Notes: a model not told the origin generated them from the sequence alone. A DNA stretch of 64,000 bases from Typha latifolia (GCA_019914945.1 CM034099.1:11545001-11609000), one strand, 5' to 3'. Shown: positions 25,129-35,789, counted from the stretch's first letter. A program made the numbers and translations.

Positions 25129-25151
25129 AGTGCTGGGCCAAGCCCAGCACT
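25129..25151. other. Hairpin in L1 LTR
   Basis: The arms AGTGCTGGG and CCCAGCACT are separated by five bases. A second, imperfect version lies immediately upstream at 25094-25118. Confidence 0.75.
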
Positions 25152-25152
25152 G

Positions 25153-25500
25153 TTGCAACAAGAGAAGAAGGAACTGAGAAGGGAGAAGAAGAAGAAAGGA
25201 AGAAGAAAAGAAAGAAAGAAAGAAAGAAAGAAAGGAAGAAAGGAGGAAGAAGAGAAGAGAAAGAGGAGGGGAGTGCAGACCCGGGCTGGCAGGGAGGGTA
25301 CCGGCTGCTGCTGGCCAGCCAGCGGCCGGCCTCTCGCTAGCTACTCGGCTCTAGCGAGCCTAAGCCCAATGAAAAAATAGAGAGAGGGGGAGAGAGAGAG
25401 AGAGAGAGAGAGGAGAGGAGCTCATCGGTGCTCAGTGGAGGTGGCGACCGTGGGTTCCGGCAGCGACACATCCATGAGAGAGAGAAAGAGAGAAAGAGGC
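25153..25500. repeat. GA-rich low-complexity tract
   Basis: AAGAAAGAAAG and GAGAGA runs surround a GC-rich piece at 25270-25370. Confidence 0.88.
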
Positions 25501-25631
25501 GGTGGAGGGAGGGCTTGGCGGCGGTGGGGCCCACCGCACCAGCTGGCCCGGCCAGGTTGGTCAGGTCAGCAGTTGAGGGCGTGTGGCCACATCGTGCCAT
25601 GCACCATTTTTTTGTAAGATAGGTTGTTACA

Positions 25632-26728
25632 TTTTTCTTCTAAATTTGCCCTTTTTGTATTCGAGTATTGTTGCCCCGTTCTAGAGACCGCAATTATTGA
25701 CTTGAAATAAAAAAAGTAATATTTTTATTATCTTCCTTCGTACTTGAAGAACAAAAAAGGATTTTGCTAAGGATATACGTCGTAGCCATCGTCTTCTTTT
25801 ACTCTATGGTTTTTGCTTCATCGATTGTGTCCCTCCTCGAAATCAAGTCTAAGTTTCCCTTTAAAGGTATTCTTCATCACCTGTAAGTAAGCAAGATCTT
25901 TTGCTCCGCTTTTTCAACTAGTAGCATTGAGGTTATTGTTTAAAAAATTTCTTATAAAATTTTGTTAGAGTTCTTTCTTTTTGTTTGTATTATGCAGTGA
26001 AGATATTTCCAGTTTGTAAGGATTTGTGGAGCCATTTATTGAGAAAGCCCTCTTAATTTCATGGGACCACTGTTTTTTTAGTGAATGTGAGAAGATATGA
26101 ATATCTTTGATGTAATGTTAATGTTACTTTCTTAATTAAATTACCAAAGTTTATTTATAAAATTTATCCTTGTTATTTTTGTTTCGTAGTTTATTGACAA
26201 AATTCGTCTTTGTTATTATTTTGGTTTCGCAATTTGTTGAGAAAATTCGATGTGAGGTTGTTAATTAGGTTTCATAGTTTATTGACATTATTTAGATTTA
26301 ATAGTTTATTGACAAAATTCGTCCTTGTTATTTTGGTATCACAGTTTATTGACAAAATTTATTCTCGTTGGTATTTAGGTTTCACAATTTATTGACAACA
26401 TACGTTCTTATTATTTTTAGTTCGTAATTTATTGATAACATTCATCCTTATTATTTTGGTTTCAAAGTTGTATTTTTGTTTCGTATTTTATTGACAACAT
26501 TTGTACTTGTTATTTAGATTTTAATTAGTAAAATTAGACGTATATTTTGTGTGTTGTACACTTAAATACCTGCTGGCTGTTTGAAATATTATATTCTTAT
26601 GATTTGTGCAGATAATTTGAATAAATCTAATGGCAAAGACCAGGAAGAGAGATTCCACTAATTGTGGTAAATTGAAGGAATTTCAACCAAGTCAGACCCT
26701 TCTATCAAAGAGGAAGAGGGACTTTTGA
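25632..26728 (+). pseudogene. Possible truncated host gene start: leader, intron, short coding exon
   Basis: The block has the look of a plant gene 5' end. A donor-like site (CCT/GTAAGTAAG, GT at 25883) and an acceptor-like site (TTTGTGCAG, ending 26611) would bound an intron of about 730 bases. The next exon has an ATG at 26630 and 32 basic codons, opening MAKTRKRDSTNCGKLKEF and ending KRKRDF. The stop, TGA, is the first bases of the Sirevirus LTR at 26726, so the reading frame is cut by that insertion. No family is recognised. The intron holds a repeat of about 50 bases. It could also be unrelated intergenic DNA; the splice sites are by eye. Confidence 0.3.
26140..26520. repeat. Degenerate tandem repeat, about 50 bp unit
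   Basis: Units containing GTTTATTGACAAAATTCGTC and TTGTTATTTTGGTTTC recur about seven times with variable spacing. Confidence 0.65.
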
Positions 26729-27726
26729 AAAAATCCCTAGGCACACGTATATATCTAAACACTAGGCAATGATCTCGCTCGTTCGCTTAAGTAAAAATTA
26801 AAAGAAATATTAAAAACGAAAGCAGAGATGAACGCCAAGATTTTAACGTGGAAAAACCCAAACGGGAAAAAACCACGGATCCAAACTCGGATCAAAACCA
26901 ATCAATAGAATAGTAGCAGTTACAAGACTGACTCACAAAACAACCCGTCGATCCAAACGACTTTGTTCCTCTCAGTCTTGATCGCTAGAACCCACGATTC
27001 ACTGCTTCTTGTGATTGAAGTCCAATCTCAGTAGCCTTCGAGATTGATCTTTCGTCTAGATAGCCCTTAAGACGAAAGATTAAATTCTTGTAGATGAGTG
27101 GAACCTTGTTAGTTGAAGAACAGATGTAGCCTCAAGAAGTCTCCTTCAATAATGCTTCTTCAACCACCCTCAAGATAGGGCATCACAATCCTTATATATG
27201 ATCTCCAAGATAGAGCCAAATCCAAGTCTTATCCGTACTCACAAATCCAAGTCTTATCCGTACTCACGAAAGTCCAATTTTATCAAACTTCGTTGGTGCG
27301 TTCGAACGCGGCCCGGATGCGTTCGAACGGCATGACTTGAACTCGAGTGCGTTCGAACGGGCCCAAGTGCGTTCGAACGTGACAACTTGAATTCTTCAGG
27401 TTGCGTTCGAACGCGTTTGTGAACGCAGCTCTCGGTTTGTGTGAACGCAGTACCCGTGTTCGAACGCGTTTGTGAACGTGGCTCTCTGTCTGTGTGAACG
27501 TAGTACCCGCGTTCGAACACGTTTGTGAACGCGGCTCTCTGTCTGTGTGAACGCAGTACCCGCGTTCGAACGCGTTTGTGAACGCGGTGTGAACTCGACG
27601 GTTTTTCTCCAATAATCTTGCAATTCTTCAAACCAGAGATATTCTAGACTTGTGTAAAACTCATATACATGAAAAAATATACTTAGAATATTTTGTACAC
27701 AATTGCCAACAAATAAAAACCTAACA
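26726..27726 (-). repeat. 3' LTR of Sirevirus copy B
   Basis: 1001 bases, minus strand TGTTAGGTTTTTATTTG to GGGATTTTTTCA, preceded on that strand by AAAGGGGGAGAT. It has the TTCGAA palindrome cluster at 27297-27590 and a TATATAAGG box near 27195, like the LTRs of copies A and C. Confidence 0.87.
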
Positions 27727-28100
27727 ATCTCCCCCTTTGGCAATTTATGACAAAACACCTAGGTTACAAGATATTACACAGACTTCAAATGAGCAATCAA
27801 CAAGACTAGAATATTTTTCACATCAATCCCTGCAAATAAACATATACCAATCCAAGATCAAGTGAAAATAACTTGAAATGAATAAACAATCCAACCACAA
27901 GTTATCAATGGAGCATAAGTTCAAAAGTACTTAAACAGACAAAGTTCACAATTTCTCTAAGCAAAGTTATAAGCAAGATTAGAAAGACAGAAAGACTCTA
28001 ATAAACTCCCCCTATTGCCATGCTCCCCCTACACATGTAAACTCTAAAATTTTAAACTCGCACCACACACGACACACTAGACACTCTCCCCCTTTTTGAC
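27727..28100 (-). other. Multiple polypurine tracts before the 3' LTR
   Basis: Minus-strand AAAGGGGGAG at 27729-27738 touches the LTR. Further GGGGGAG tracts lie at about 28006-28012, 28023-28030 and 28086-28092. Several PPTs before the 3' LTR are a documented Sirevirus trait. Confidence 0.72.
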
Positions 28101-29600
28101 ACAAATGCCAAAGACTAGGAACTCGGAGGGAACTGACGATGAAGAATCGTCAACACAAAGTCAAGTATGATTTTTAGAAACCATGAAGGCCTTAAATGAA
28201 ATCCATCATCCACTTGAAAACGCTAAGATATCACGTTCAATCACACAAGAAACATCAAGATAGTAACTTTAACGTGATCAAAACTTGAAAACGCACGAAA
28301 TCAATCAAGATTAAAAGACTTAATTGAATAAAAAAATAGGAAAATTGATGGATGATCATACCTCGCAAAAGTGAAGAAAAACTCAGAAATTCGGCCGAAA
28401 AATGCAAGATCTAGAGGAGAACTACCCTCTAAAAGGGTTTGTAGTGAGAAATTTGATAAAAAAATATCAAGATCTTGAAGATTTGAGAGGGAGGAAATGA
28501 TGGGTTTCTAGGGTTTGGAAGATAGAAGAGGAAAACCCTTGGGTTCGGACGCAATATTTAAAGAATCCTCGAGTGCGTTCGAACGCCCTTTTGTTTTTTA
28601 AGTAAAAAGTCTAAAAAAAATTAAAAAATCTTTTTTTTGGTGATGCACTTCTAGAAATTCAAAATAGATTCAAGACATAGAATATGACAATCGAGTGAAA
28701 TAAGTCATACACAGATCAACCAAATCATCAAAAGCATATTATAATCAATTCTAATGCATCACTCAAAATTAAATTAATCTTGATTGATCATAACAATATG
28801 CATATGCAAGGTGAGCATAGATAACATGAAACATTTTCTTAAATAAACTTTCCTATTTAAACAATGATACTACATAGTAATCAAACTGACTTAGTATTTA
28901 AATTTACACTTTTCGACTTATTCTCCATTATCGAACAGGAATTTTTCTTGTATATTTTTTTTTATAAATAAACTATATAGGTGCAATGATGACTTTCACA
29001 CATGAGTAGGTAGCCCTTTTCTTGTAGTACAAATCAAACAATGTGCCAGAATATATACACAAATAGCAAAATTTTTATTTAATTTGCAAGTAATGTACTG
29101 AGTCAAACTGGACTCTAAACAAGATGGCTTTCACACTAACTCATTGTAGCCCTTTTCATTGATCTTTTATGAACACATTTGTGATGACTAAGAATTAGGA
29201 CGAACTGTGCAAATCAAGGTTAATAATGAGCTATTTAAAAAAAATTTCATGATGTCATGCTCACTCAAGAATATACACACGTTATGAGTGCATTAATTTC
29301 AGTATAATTATCATAGAAGTCGAGAGAGTGAATAACTCAAAAATGATACAATATACTACAAGATGACAAAATTGACTATAATAACTCATAATCAAGAGAA
29401 AAATTATATTTATATGTCAAGAGTATATTATTGAATCTAGGAGTGCATCAAAAAAAAAAAATTTATGACAAACACTCTCGACAAATCTGAAACTAAAAAC
29501 AAAAGAAAATTTTAGAGTAAAGAAAACCTAAAACAAAATAAAAAGAAAATAGTAAAAAATAAAACATGCAAACCAAAACACGCAAACCAAAATAAAAAGA
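28101..29600 (-). other. Non-coding region between Sirevirus pol and PPTs
   Basis: About 1.5 kb, AT-rich, with no long frame. Some Sireviruses carry an extra env-like gene here, but nothing comparable is visible. A single GCGTTCGAACGC palindrome lies near 28575. Confidence 0.55.
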
Positions 29601-29603
29601 AAA

Positions 29604-30155
29604 TCAATCCAAAGCACAAATGCCTAAAGAAGTACGAAGATACTCAAATCTCTGTAAATCCAAAGGTTTTGTAAATAGATCACCCAACTGTTTCTCTGTC
29701 TTAACATGTTCTAGTGCTATTATTTTGTCTTCAACTAACTCGCGTATAAAATGATGTCGGATATCAATATGTTTAGTACGCGAATGTTGAATAGGATTCT
29801 TCGATATATTAATAGCACTCATGTTGTCACAATAAAGCACCATAGTATCTTGTTCAATGCCGTAATCTTTGACCATCTGTTTCATCCATAGTAACTGAGA
29901 ACAACAACTACCCGCTGCAATGTACTCGGCCTCCGCAGTAGATAAAGATATCGAGTTTTGTTTCTTACTGTGCCAAGCAACCAGATTGTTTCCAATAGAA
30001 AAACATCCACCTGAGGTACTTTTTCTATTATCACATGAACCTGCCCAATCAGAATCTGTGTATCCAGATATACTAGCTCCCGAGTCATACGTAAACCAGA
30101 TACCTAAGTCAACTGTGCCACCGACATATTTTATAATATATTTCATAGCAAACAA
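29604..30155 (-). pseudogene. Sirevirus RNase H domain
   Basis: This 183-residue frame is the C-terminal part of the copia polyprotein, which degrades RNA in RNA-DNA hybrids during reverse transcription. Catalytic acidic residues are visible in YTDSDWAGS, in STAEAEYIAAGS and in LYCDNMSAI. The C-terminus (HIDIRHHFIRE...QLGDLFTKPL) is the conserved end of plant copia pol, and the frame closes 20 residues later, as expected for a natural stop. The domain itself is unbroken. It is preceded by the RT frame, separated by a single stop (TAG in place of a Gln codon) at 30177-30179. Confidence 0.9.
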
Positions 30156-30176
30156 ATGTGTCTCCTTAGGTTCAGA

Positions 30177-31083
30177 CTAAAACCTAGCACACACACCGAC
30201 ACTAAATGCAATGTCAGGTCTACTAGCAGTTAAGTACAAAAAACTACCAATCATGCTCCTATACAGTATCTGATCAACACTTTTTCCTGAAATATCCTTA
30301 CCTAGTTTGGTAGTTGTACTCATAGGAGTTCTAGCATGTTTTGTATTTTCTAAACCAAATTTAGTCACAAGATCTTTAGCATACTTGGTTTGAGCGATAA
30401 ATATCCCTCTTTCCAACTGAGTAATTTGAAGTCCCAAAAAGAACTTCAACTCACCCATCATGCTCATCTCAAAATGACTATGCATGAGATCTGCAAACTC
30501 CTTAGCTAAAGATTGACTCATTGCCCCGAAGACAATGTCATCCACATATATTTGTGCCACAACTAAACTCTTGTTCAACCGTCTAATGAACAATGTCTTG
30601 TCCACTCCCCCTCGAGTGAACCCCGCATCCACTAAAAATATGGTCAACTTCTCATACCAAGCTCTTGGAGCTTGTTTTAGCCCGTAGAGGGCCTTTTTCA
30701 GTTTAAATACACGAGAAGGAAATTTTTGATCTTCGAACCCTTTCGATTGTTCTACATAAACATCTTCATTCAGAGTACCATTCAAGAAAGCACTTTTCAC
30801 ATCCATTTGAAACAATTTAAATTTTAAGTGACAAGCAATAGCAAACAGTATACGAATAGATTCTAATCTAGCAACAGGAGCAAATGTCTCATCAAAATCT
30901 ATACCCTCAACCTAAGTATATCCCTGTGCTACGAGTCTAGCTTTATTTCAAACTATATTGCCATGTTCATCACTTTTATTCTTGTAAATCCATTTTGTTC
31001 CAATGACGTTCACATTCTTAGGTCTAGGAACTAAATACCAAACATCATTCCTAGAAAATTGCTCTAATTCCTCATGCATAGCA
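30177..31083 (-). pseudogene. Sirevirus reverse transcriptase
   Basis: The continuous part is 30177-30815 (212 residues), with FQMDVKSAFLNGTL at the start and the active-site motif YVDDIVFG near residue 91. The upstream part of the domain (VIGTKWIYKNK, FAPVARLESIR) is readable to about 31080 but has stops, including one near 30914. The copia hallmark KLKKALYGLKQAPRAWYEKL is present. The C-terminal end, RPDIAFSVGVCARF, runs into RNase H after one stop. A second partial RT lies immediately upstream. Confidence 0.88.
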
Positions 31084-31640
31084 TTAACCCAAGAACCTAG
31101 TACACACACCGACACTAAATGCAATGTCAGGTCTACTAGCAGTTAAGTACAAAAGACTACCAATCATACTCCTATATAGTGTCTGATCAACACTTTGTCC
31201 TGAAATATCCTTACCTAGTTTGGTAGTTGTACTTATAGGAGTTCTAGTATGTTTTGCATTTTCTAAACCAAATTTAGTCACTAGATCCTTAGCATACTTG
31301 GTTTGAGCGATAAATATCCCTCTTTCCAATTGAGCAATTTGAAGTCCAAAAAAGAACTTCAACTCACCCATCATGCTCATCTCAAAATGACTATACATGA
31401 GATCAGCAAACTCCTTAGCTAACGATTGACTCGTTGCCCCGAAGACAATGTCATTCACATATATTTGTGCCACAACTAAACTTCTGTTCGACCGTCTAAT
31501 GAACAATGTATTGTCCACTCCCCCTCGAGTGAACCCCGCATCCACTAAAAAAGTGGTCAACTTCTCATACCAAGCTCTTGGAGCTTGGTTTAGCCCGTAG
31601 AGGGCCTTTTTCAGTTTAAACACATGAGAAGGAAGGGGAA
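31084..31640 (-). pseudogene. Second, partial copy of the Sirevirus RT core
   Basis: It repeats the segment from VFKLKKALYGLNQAP to RPDIAFSVGVCTRF with few differences from 30180-30725. It then joins, without RNase H, to the start of the downstream RT copy (AMHEELEQF near 31070). The YVDD motif is altered to YVNDIVFG, which would inactivate it. The first 30 or so residues of the open frame, rich in Leu, Pro and Ser, come from a GA-rich filler at 31633-31690 and are not RT. Confidence 0.85.
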
Positions 31641-31933
31641 GAGGAGAAAGAGGAAGAAGAGAAGAAAGGGGAAGGAGGAGAGGAGAAAGATAAGGAAGCT
31701 TATTTTTGTTCAATATTTGTAAGTCCATTTAGTAAATACGATGTAAGTTATTTTTGAATTCATAACTAATTCATATTGCATTCTTCTGTATGGCTGTTTG
31801 TTCAATATTTGTAATGTTATATATTGATTATATTCACAGAGGGCAAGCATTTGATTTTCAATAAGAAGACATGTGCAGACTTAAGACTTCCACGTGTGTG
31901 TCAATATGATACGATCACGCCTCTGGCTATGGA
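31633..31933. other. GA-rich filler and unassigned sequence
   Basis: A purine-rich stretch (31633-31690) joins the RT copy to AT-rich DNA leading to the primer site of the next LTR. No gene is seen. Confidence 0.45.
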
Positions 31934-31945
31934 GCTCTGATACCA
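31934..31945 (-). other. Primer-binding site of the TGATAC-family LTR
   Basis: The minus strand reads TGGTATCAGAGC, three bases inside the LTR end at 31949. Confidence 0.82.
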
Positions 31946-31948
31946 GCA

Positions 31949-32849
31949 TGATATGATCTCTCCTTTGGGGCTAAAGATCGATCTCTTCCGATTCTCAGAT
32001 CTGGACTGATCTTGCACGGAACTGTGAAATAAGATCCCGAAATATGCCGCCATTGGATCGATGTGGAAGTTTTATATGTTGTATCCCTAGAAAAGATCTT
32101 TCCAACAAATCAAGTTTCATGCGAATCGGAGTTGTGGATCTCGAGATATCGTTCGTTTAGTGGACGAACGTCAGGATGCTCTGTTTTGGATTCGTGGATG
32201 GAGGAACGAGATCCTAGGTAATGATGGTTAGTGGAGGACCGGCGTTAATGTGGTGGCACCGGTGAAAAGTGATGGTGGAAGGGTTGTGGTTGATGGAAGG
32301 ATTAGGGCAAGTGTGGGATAGATTGGACGAAGGGGGAGAAGAGGGCCACCCCTAAGGGACTAGGGTGATTAGCCGGACGAGGGAGGTTAGAAGCGGCGTC
32401 GCCGGGGATTGAGGGAACGGGAGCGAAGAAGACGAAGGAGGCAAGGCAAACTCAATTCTCAATAATCAATCCTCAATTTGGTTGCCTACCACATCCTTTT
32501 ATAGGCTAACCAACAACTCAAATTAACCCTAAAAACACAATTTTCGTCGACCGCGTTCGAACTCGCCCGACCGCATTCGAACGCACCGAATTAGCTCTTC
32601 TGGATTTGCGAACGCGATGCAGGCATTCACAGTGCATTCGAACGCACCGCGTTCGAACGCGCAGTACACTATCTTCACCCACGTTCACAACCCTGTTCAC
32701 AAACTGCGTTCGAACTCACTCCACCCGCGTTCGAACGCGACTTACAGAAAACTTATTTTAATGGAAATTAAACATTAAAACATGAAACAAAAATACTCAT
32801 AAAGTGAATCCATGCTCGAGACGACGTCGGTGAAGTCCGAATCGTATCA
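31949..32849 (-). repeat. LTR, TGATAC family
   Basis: 901 bases, minus strand TGATACGATTCGG to GATCATATCA, next to a primer site. It has a TATA box on the minus strand (TATAAAAGG, 32495-32503) with a group of TTCGAA palindromes upstream of it (32545-32750). Its 5' LTR position shows a minus-strand element, but only about 200 bases of interior remain before copy B. The TGATAC end and primer site resemble the chromovirus LTRs at 33838 and 38661. Confidence 0.75.
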
Positions 32850-32959
32850 CAATAATTAGGGACGGGATTTCCAGGGTGTTGCCAGTACTAAAAGATTTAA
32901 TTAAACAAGAATCTCTCTCCATGATTCTTGTTTGACCCTATCTAAATTGTAATAGTGAA

Positions 32960-33837
32960 GTTTGCAAATTCTATAATGAATATTTGCGACAATTGTTAAT
33001 ATAGTTTCAAAAATTATTAATATAGTTCTGAAAGTTATTAATATGTCATTAATAAAAGTTGTTATTATATTTTCCAATGTTGTTATACAAGGAAAGTTGT
33101 TTATATAACTAGGTGTTTTAAGACAAGCTATTATTATATTTACGAACGTTGTTATATAACTATGAAATTTGTTTATATATTTGAGAACGTTGTTATTATA
33201 TTTGTAAAATATGTTATATAACTATGAAAGTTGTTATTATATTTGCAAAATATGTTATATTACTATGAAAGTTATTATTATATTTGCAAAATATGTTATA
33301 TTACTAGCCGTTTTAAGGCAAGTTATTATTATATTTGCTAACGTTGTTATATAACTACGAAAGTTGTTTATATATTTGTGAAAGTTGTTATTATATTTGC
33401 GACAGTTGTTAATAAAGTTTCAAAAATTATTAATATAGTTCTGAAAGTTGTTAATATGTCATTAATGAAAGTTGTTATTATATTTATGAACGTTGTTATA
33501 TAACTACCAAAGTTGTTATTATATTTATGAAATATATTATTATGACTAGCTATTTTAAGGCAAGTTGTTATTATATTTGCGAACGTTGGTATATAACTAT
33601 GAAATTTGTTTATATATTTACAAAATTTATTATTATATTTGTGATAGTTGTTAATATAGTTTCAAAAATTGTTAATATGTCATTAATAAAAGTTGTTATT
33701 ATATTTGCGCACATTATTATATAACTATGAAAGTTATTATTATATTTATGAAATATGTTCTATAACTAGCCATTTTAAGACAAGTTATTATATTTGCGAA
33801 CCTTGGAATATAATTATGATATTTGTCTATATATTTG
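32960..33837. repeat. AT-rich minisatellite array
   Basis: Units built on GTTGTTATTATATTTGCGAA and ATAACTATGAAAGTTGTT recur throughout. A longer pattern (TTAATATAGTTTCAAAAATT...TATGTCATTAAT) appears three times, near 32998, 33411 and 33652, suggesting higher-order units. The chromovirus 3' LTR begins at 33838. Confidence 0.78.
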
Positions 33838-34673
33838 TGATGGGTTCTTGTACCAAAAGATAGGCTATGGAAAGATTCCTTCAAAATCTGAATTTATTAC
33901 TGGAATCAATCCACGCAGCCGTGGAAAATTATTCGTCAAATATTCTTCAGTAGTCAGAAAATTACAAAACTAAGTGGATTAGATCCATAACTCCCTGATC
34001 TATAATTTTAATATTTGTGCCCTTTGCAGATTCGAACTGCAATTAGGACGAAAACATGAAAGAACGCAGGTGATGGTAGTGGTGATAGGTGGAGTGGATG
34101 TTAGGGTTATAGAGGATTATGGAGATGAAGGTGGATGGTGGATATGGTTAAGGGATATAGACGAAGGGAAATAAGTGGTCGAGTTCCCAAAGAAGAGGGA
34201 GGAATCGACAGTCGAGGGAGATTAGAAGTTATGAGAGACCTTGCCAATAGTAGTGGAAGGATGGTGAAGAGGGAGGAGGGAGATTAGGGTAGAGAGAATA
34301 GAGAGAAGATAGGAGGCAAGAAATTAATATTCCAATAGCATAATAAATTTGGCTGCCATCCACAAATTTATAGATGCTAGCCAACAAGTCCTAAAAATAA
34401 TAAGTAACCTTAATTCTAGAGGATTCCCGCCGATCGCGTTCGAACGCACCCGATTGCGTTCGAACGCACAAAAGGCGTACTCTGTATGTGCGAACGCGCC
34501 CAACCGCGTTCGAATGCACTTTTTGCGTCCTCTGTATTTGCGAACCTAATGCAGGCGCTGGCAAGGGCATTCGAACGCAACCCCTCCTACATTCGAATGC
34601 GACCTATATAAATTTTATTTTAATAAAAATAAACAACTAATGTAGTAAGAAAAGATTCTAACTAAATGTATCA
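33838..34673 (-). repeat. 3' LTR of the chromovirus
   Basis: 836 bases. It opens TGATGGGTTCTTGTACC (plus strand) and ends TAAATGTATCA, matching 38661-39478 throughout. It contains several CGTTCGAACGC palindromes at 34435-34600. The left end is judged by alignment with the partner LTR. Confidence 0.82.
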
Positions 34674-34686
34674 GTCCTCAAGGTGA

Positions 34687-34880
34687 AAAGTCGGGGAAAC
34701 GCTCCAAGATATCATTCTCCAAATCCCATGTCGCCTCATCGGATGGCTTGCCAAGCCACTCGACTAGAATTTCTATCTCTAAGCTGGTACCATGTCATCG
34801 TCGGTGCCTAGCAAGTACTCGAACTGGCTCTACGATCTCTGTCTCCTCCAATGGCTCCGGTAGACTTGATCCAATGACCT
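34687..34880 (-). pseudogene. Chromovirus integrase C-terminal chromodomain
   Basis: In one frame the minus strand reads VRVLARHRR, a stop, then GTSLEIEILVEWLGKPSDEA and TWDLENDILERFPDF. This is the chromodomain at the end of Reina-type integrases, which binds modified histones and steers insertion to particular chromatin. The aromatic/acidic pattern W...DEATW is intact. One internal stop (TGA) replaces an Arg-type codon. The natural stop lies about 6 bases before the 3' LTR, overlapping the polypurine region. Confidence 0.82.
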
Positions 34881-34906
34881 CATGATTACCAATGCGCTCT
34901 CAGTAA

Positions 34907-35389
34907 TTAAACATGAAAGACGAAATACACTCCCGACCCCACCGGCAGCTCCAAACGATATGCAATCAGACCGATACGCTCTAACACTCGAAATGGACCA
35001 AAGTAGCGATGTGCTAACTTTTGGTTACACATCGGACGCAAAGTCACCTGTCGATATGGTTGTACCCTCACAAACATCGAATTGCTGATGTCGAACTCCT
35101 GCTTCCTATGGCTGCGATCATAAACTTGCTTCATGCGGTTTTGAGCAAGTTTAAGATGAGCACGCAACCTCCTTAATGTGGCGTCTCTATCCATCAAAGC
35201 TAAGTCCACCTCCATTTGATCTGCAGATGCCACTAGATCATAAATGTGTAATGTCAGAGTCGTGCGTCCATACGCCGCCTCAAATGGAGTCATACCAATG
35301 CTGCTATGGTAGGTAGTGTTATAAGACCACTCCGCCCACGGTAAGAACTTCAACCATTGTCTCGGCATCTCTCCAACAAAGCACCTCAA
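34907..35389 (-). pseudogene. Chromovirus integrase, core end and C-terminal domain
   Basis: The 160-residue frame holds the end of the integrase core (LPWAEWSYNTTYHSSIGMTP, FEAAYGR), then a basic helical stretch with QNRMKQVYDRSHR and the GPF/Y-type domain (LAHRYFGPFRVLERIG...YRLELP). These are standard for Ty3/gypsy integrases. The frame is separated from the N-terminal integrase part (35541-35789) by a damaged region of about 150 bases that should hold the second catalytic Asp. Confidence 0.85.
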
Positions 35390-35540
35390 GTACTGCTCAA
35401 ATACTAAAGTTCAATCGAGTCCTCTGTTAATCTAAAAACTCAGTCCAAAAGTCGCTCATAAATACACGATCATGATCCAAGACAATAGTGCGTGGCATAC
35501 CATGTAACCGAGCAACATCTCTCACAAAAATTTTAGCCAC

Positions 35541-35789
35541 TCACTTGGTTGAAAATGGATGTGACAATGTCGAAAAGCGTGCATATTTGCTCAATTTGTC
35601 AACCACCACAAAGATAATAAAATAACCATGTACCAGCGGAAGACCCTCTATGAAATTCATTGAAATATCTTCCCAAACATGGTCCGTTATAGGTAAAGGC
35701 TGAAGTAATCTGGCCGATTTCAATGTAGTTACTTTAGCCCTTTGACAGACTTCACAAGCACAAACAAAACTCCTCACATCGTGCCTCAA
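35541..35789 (-). pseudogene. Chromovirus integrase, zinc-binding end and first core part
   Basis: RHDVRSFVCACEVCQRAKV is the CX2C half of the HHCC zinc motif. The next conserved block reads DISMNFIEGLP, where Ty3/gypsy integrases have SMDF; the first catalytic Asp is therefore Asn here. Together with surrounding frame breaks this means the enzyme is inactive. Confidence 0.83.

Larger units (their letters stand above)
21862..25631 (-). repeat. L1 LTR, 3.8 kb, with duplicated outer segment
   Basis: It runs from TGTAACGCCCCCGCCCGG to GGTTGTTACA. The body matches 1-2106 and 11631-13440. The outer segment is present twice: AT-rich plus GA tract plus GC-rich block at about 23060-24430, ending near TTGTTATTACA (24554-24564), then again at 24565-25631. 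Coding-like frames are repeat artefacts. It is a solo LTR or the LTR of an element without a recognisable interior. Confidence 0.75.
26726..31640 (-). mobile_element. Sirevirus-type Ty1/copia retrotransposon, copy B (3' half)
   Basis: On the minus strand the order is a duplicated reverse-transcriptase segment, RNase H, a 1.9 kb region with several polypurine tracts, and the 3' LTR. Gag, protease and integrase are absent. Upstream of 31640 the element gives way to a GA-rich filler and then to another LTR family. Confidence 0.85.
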
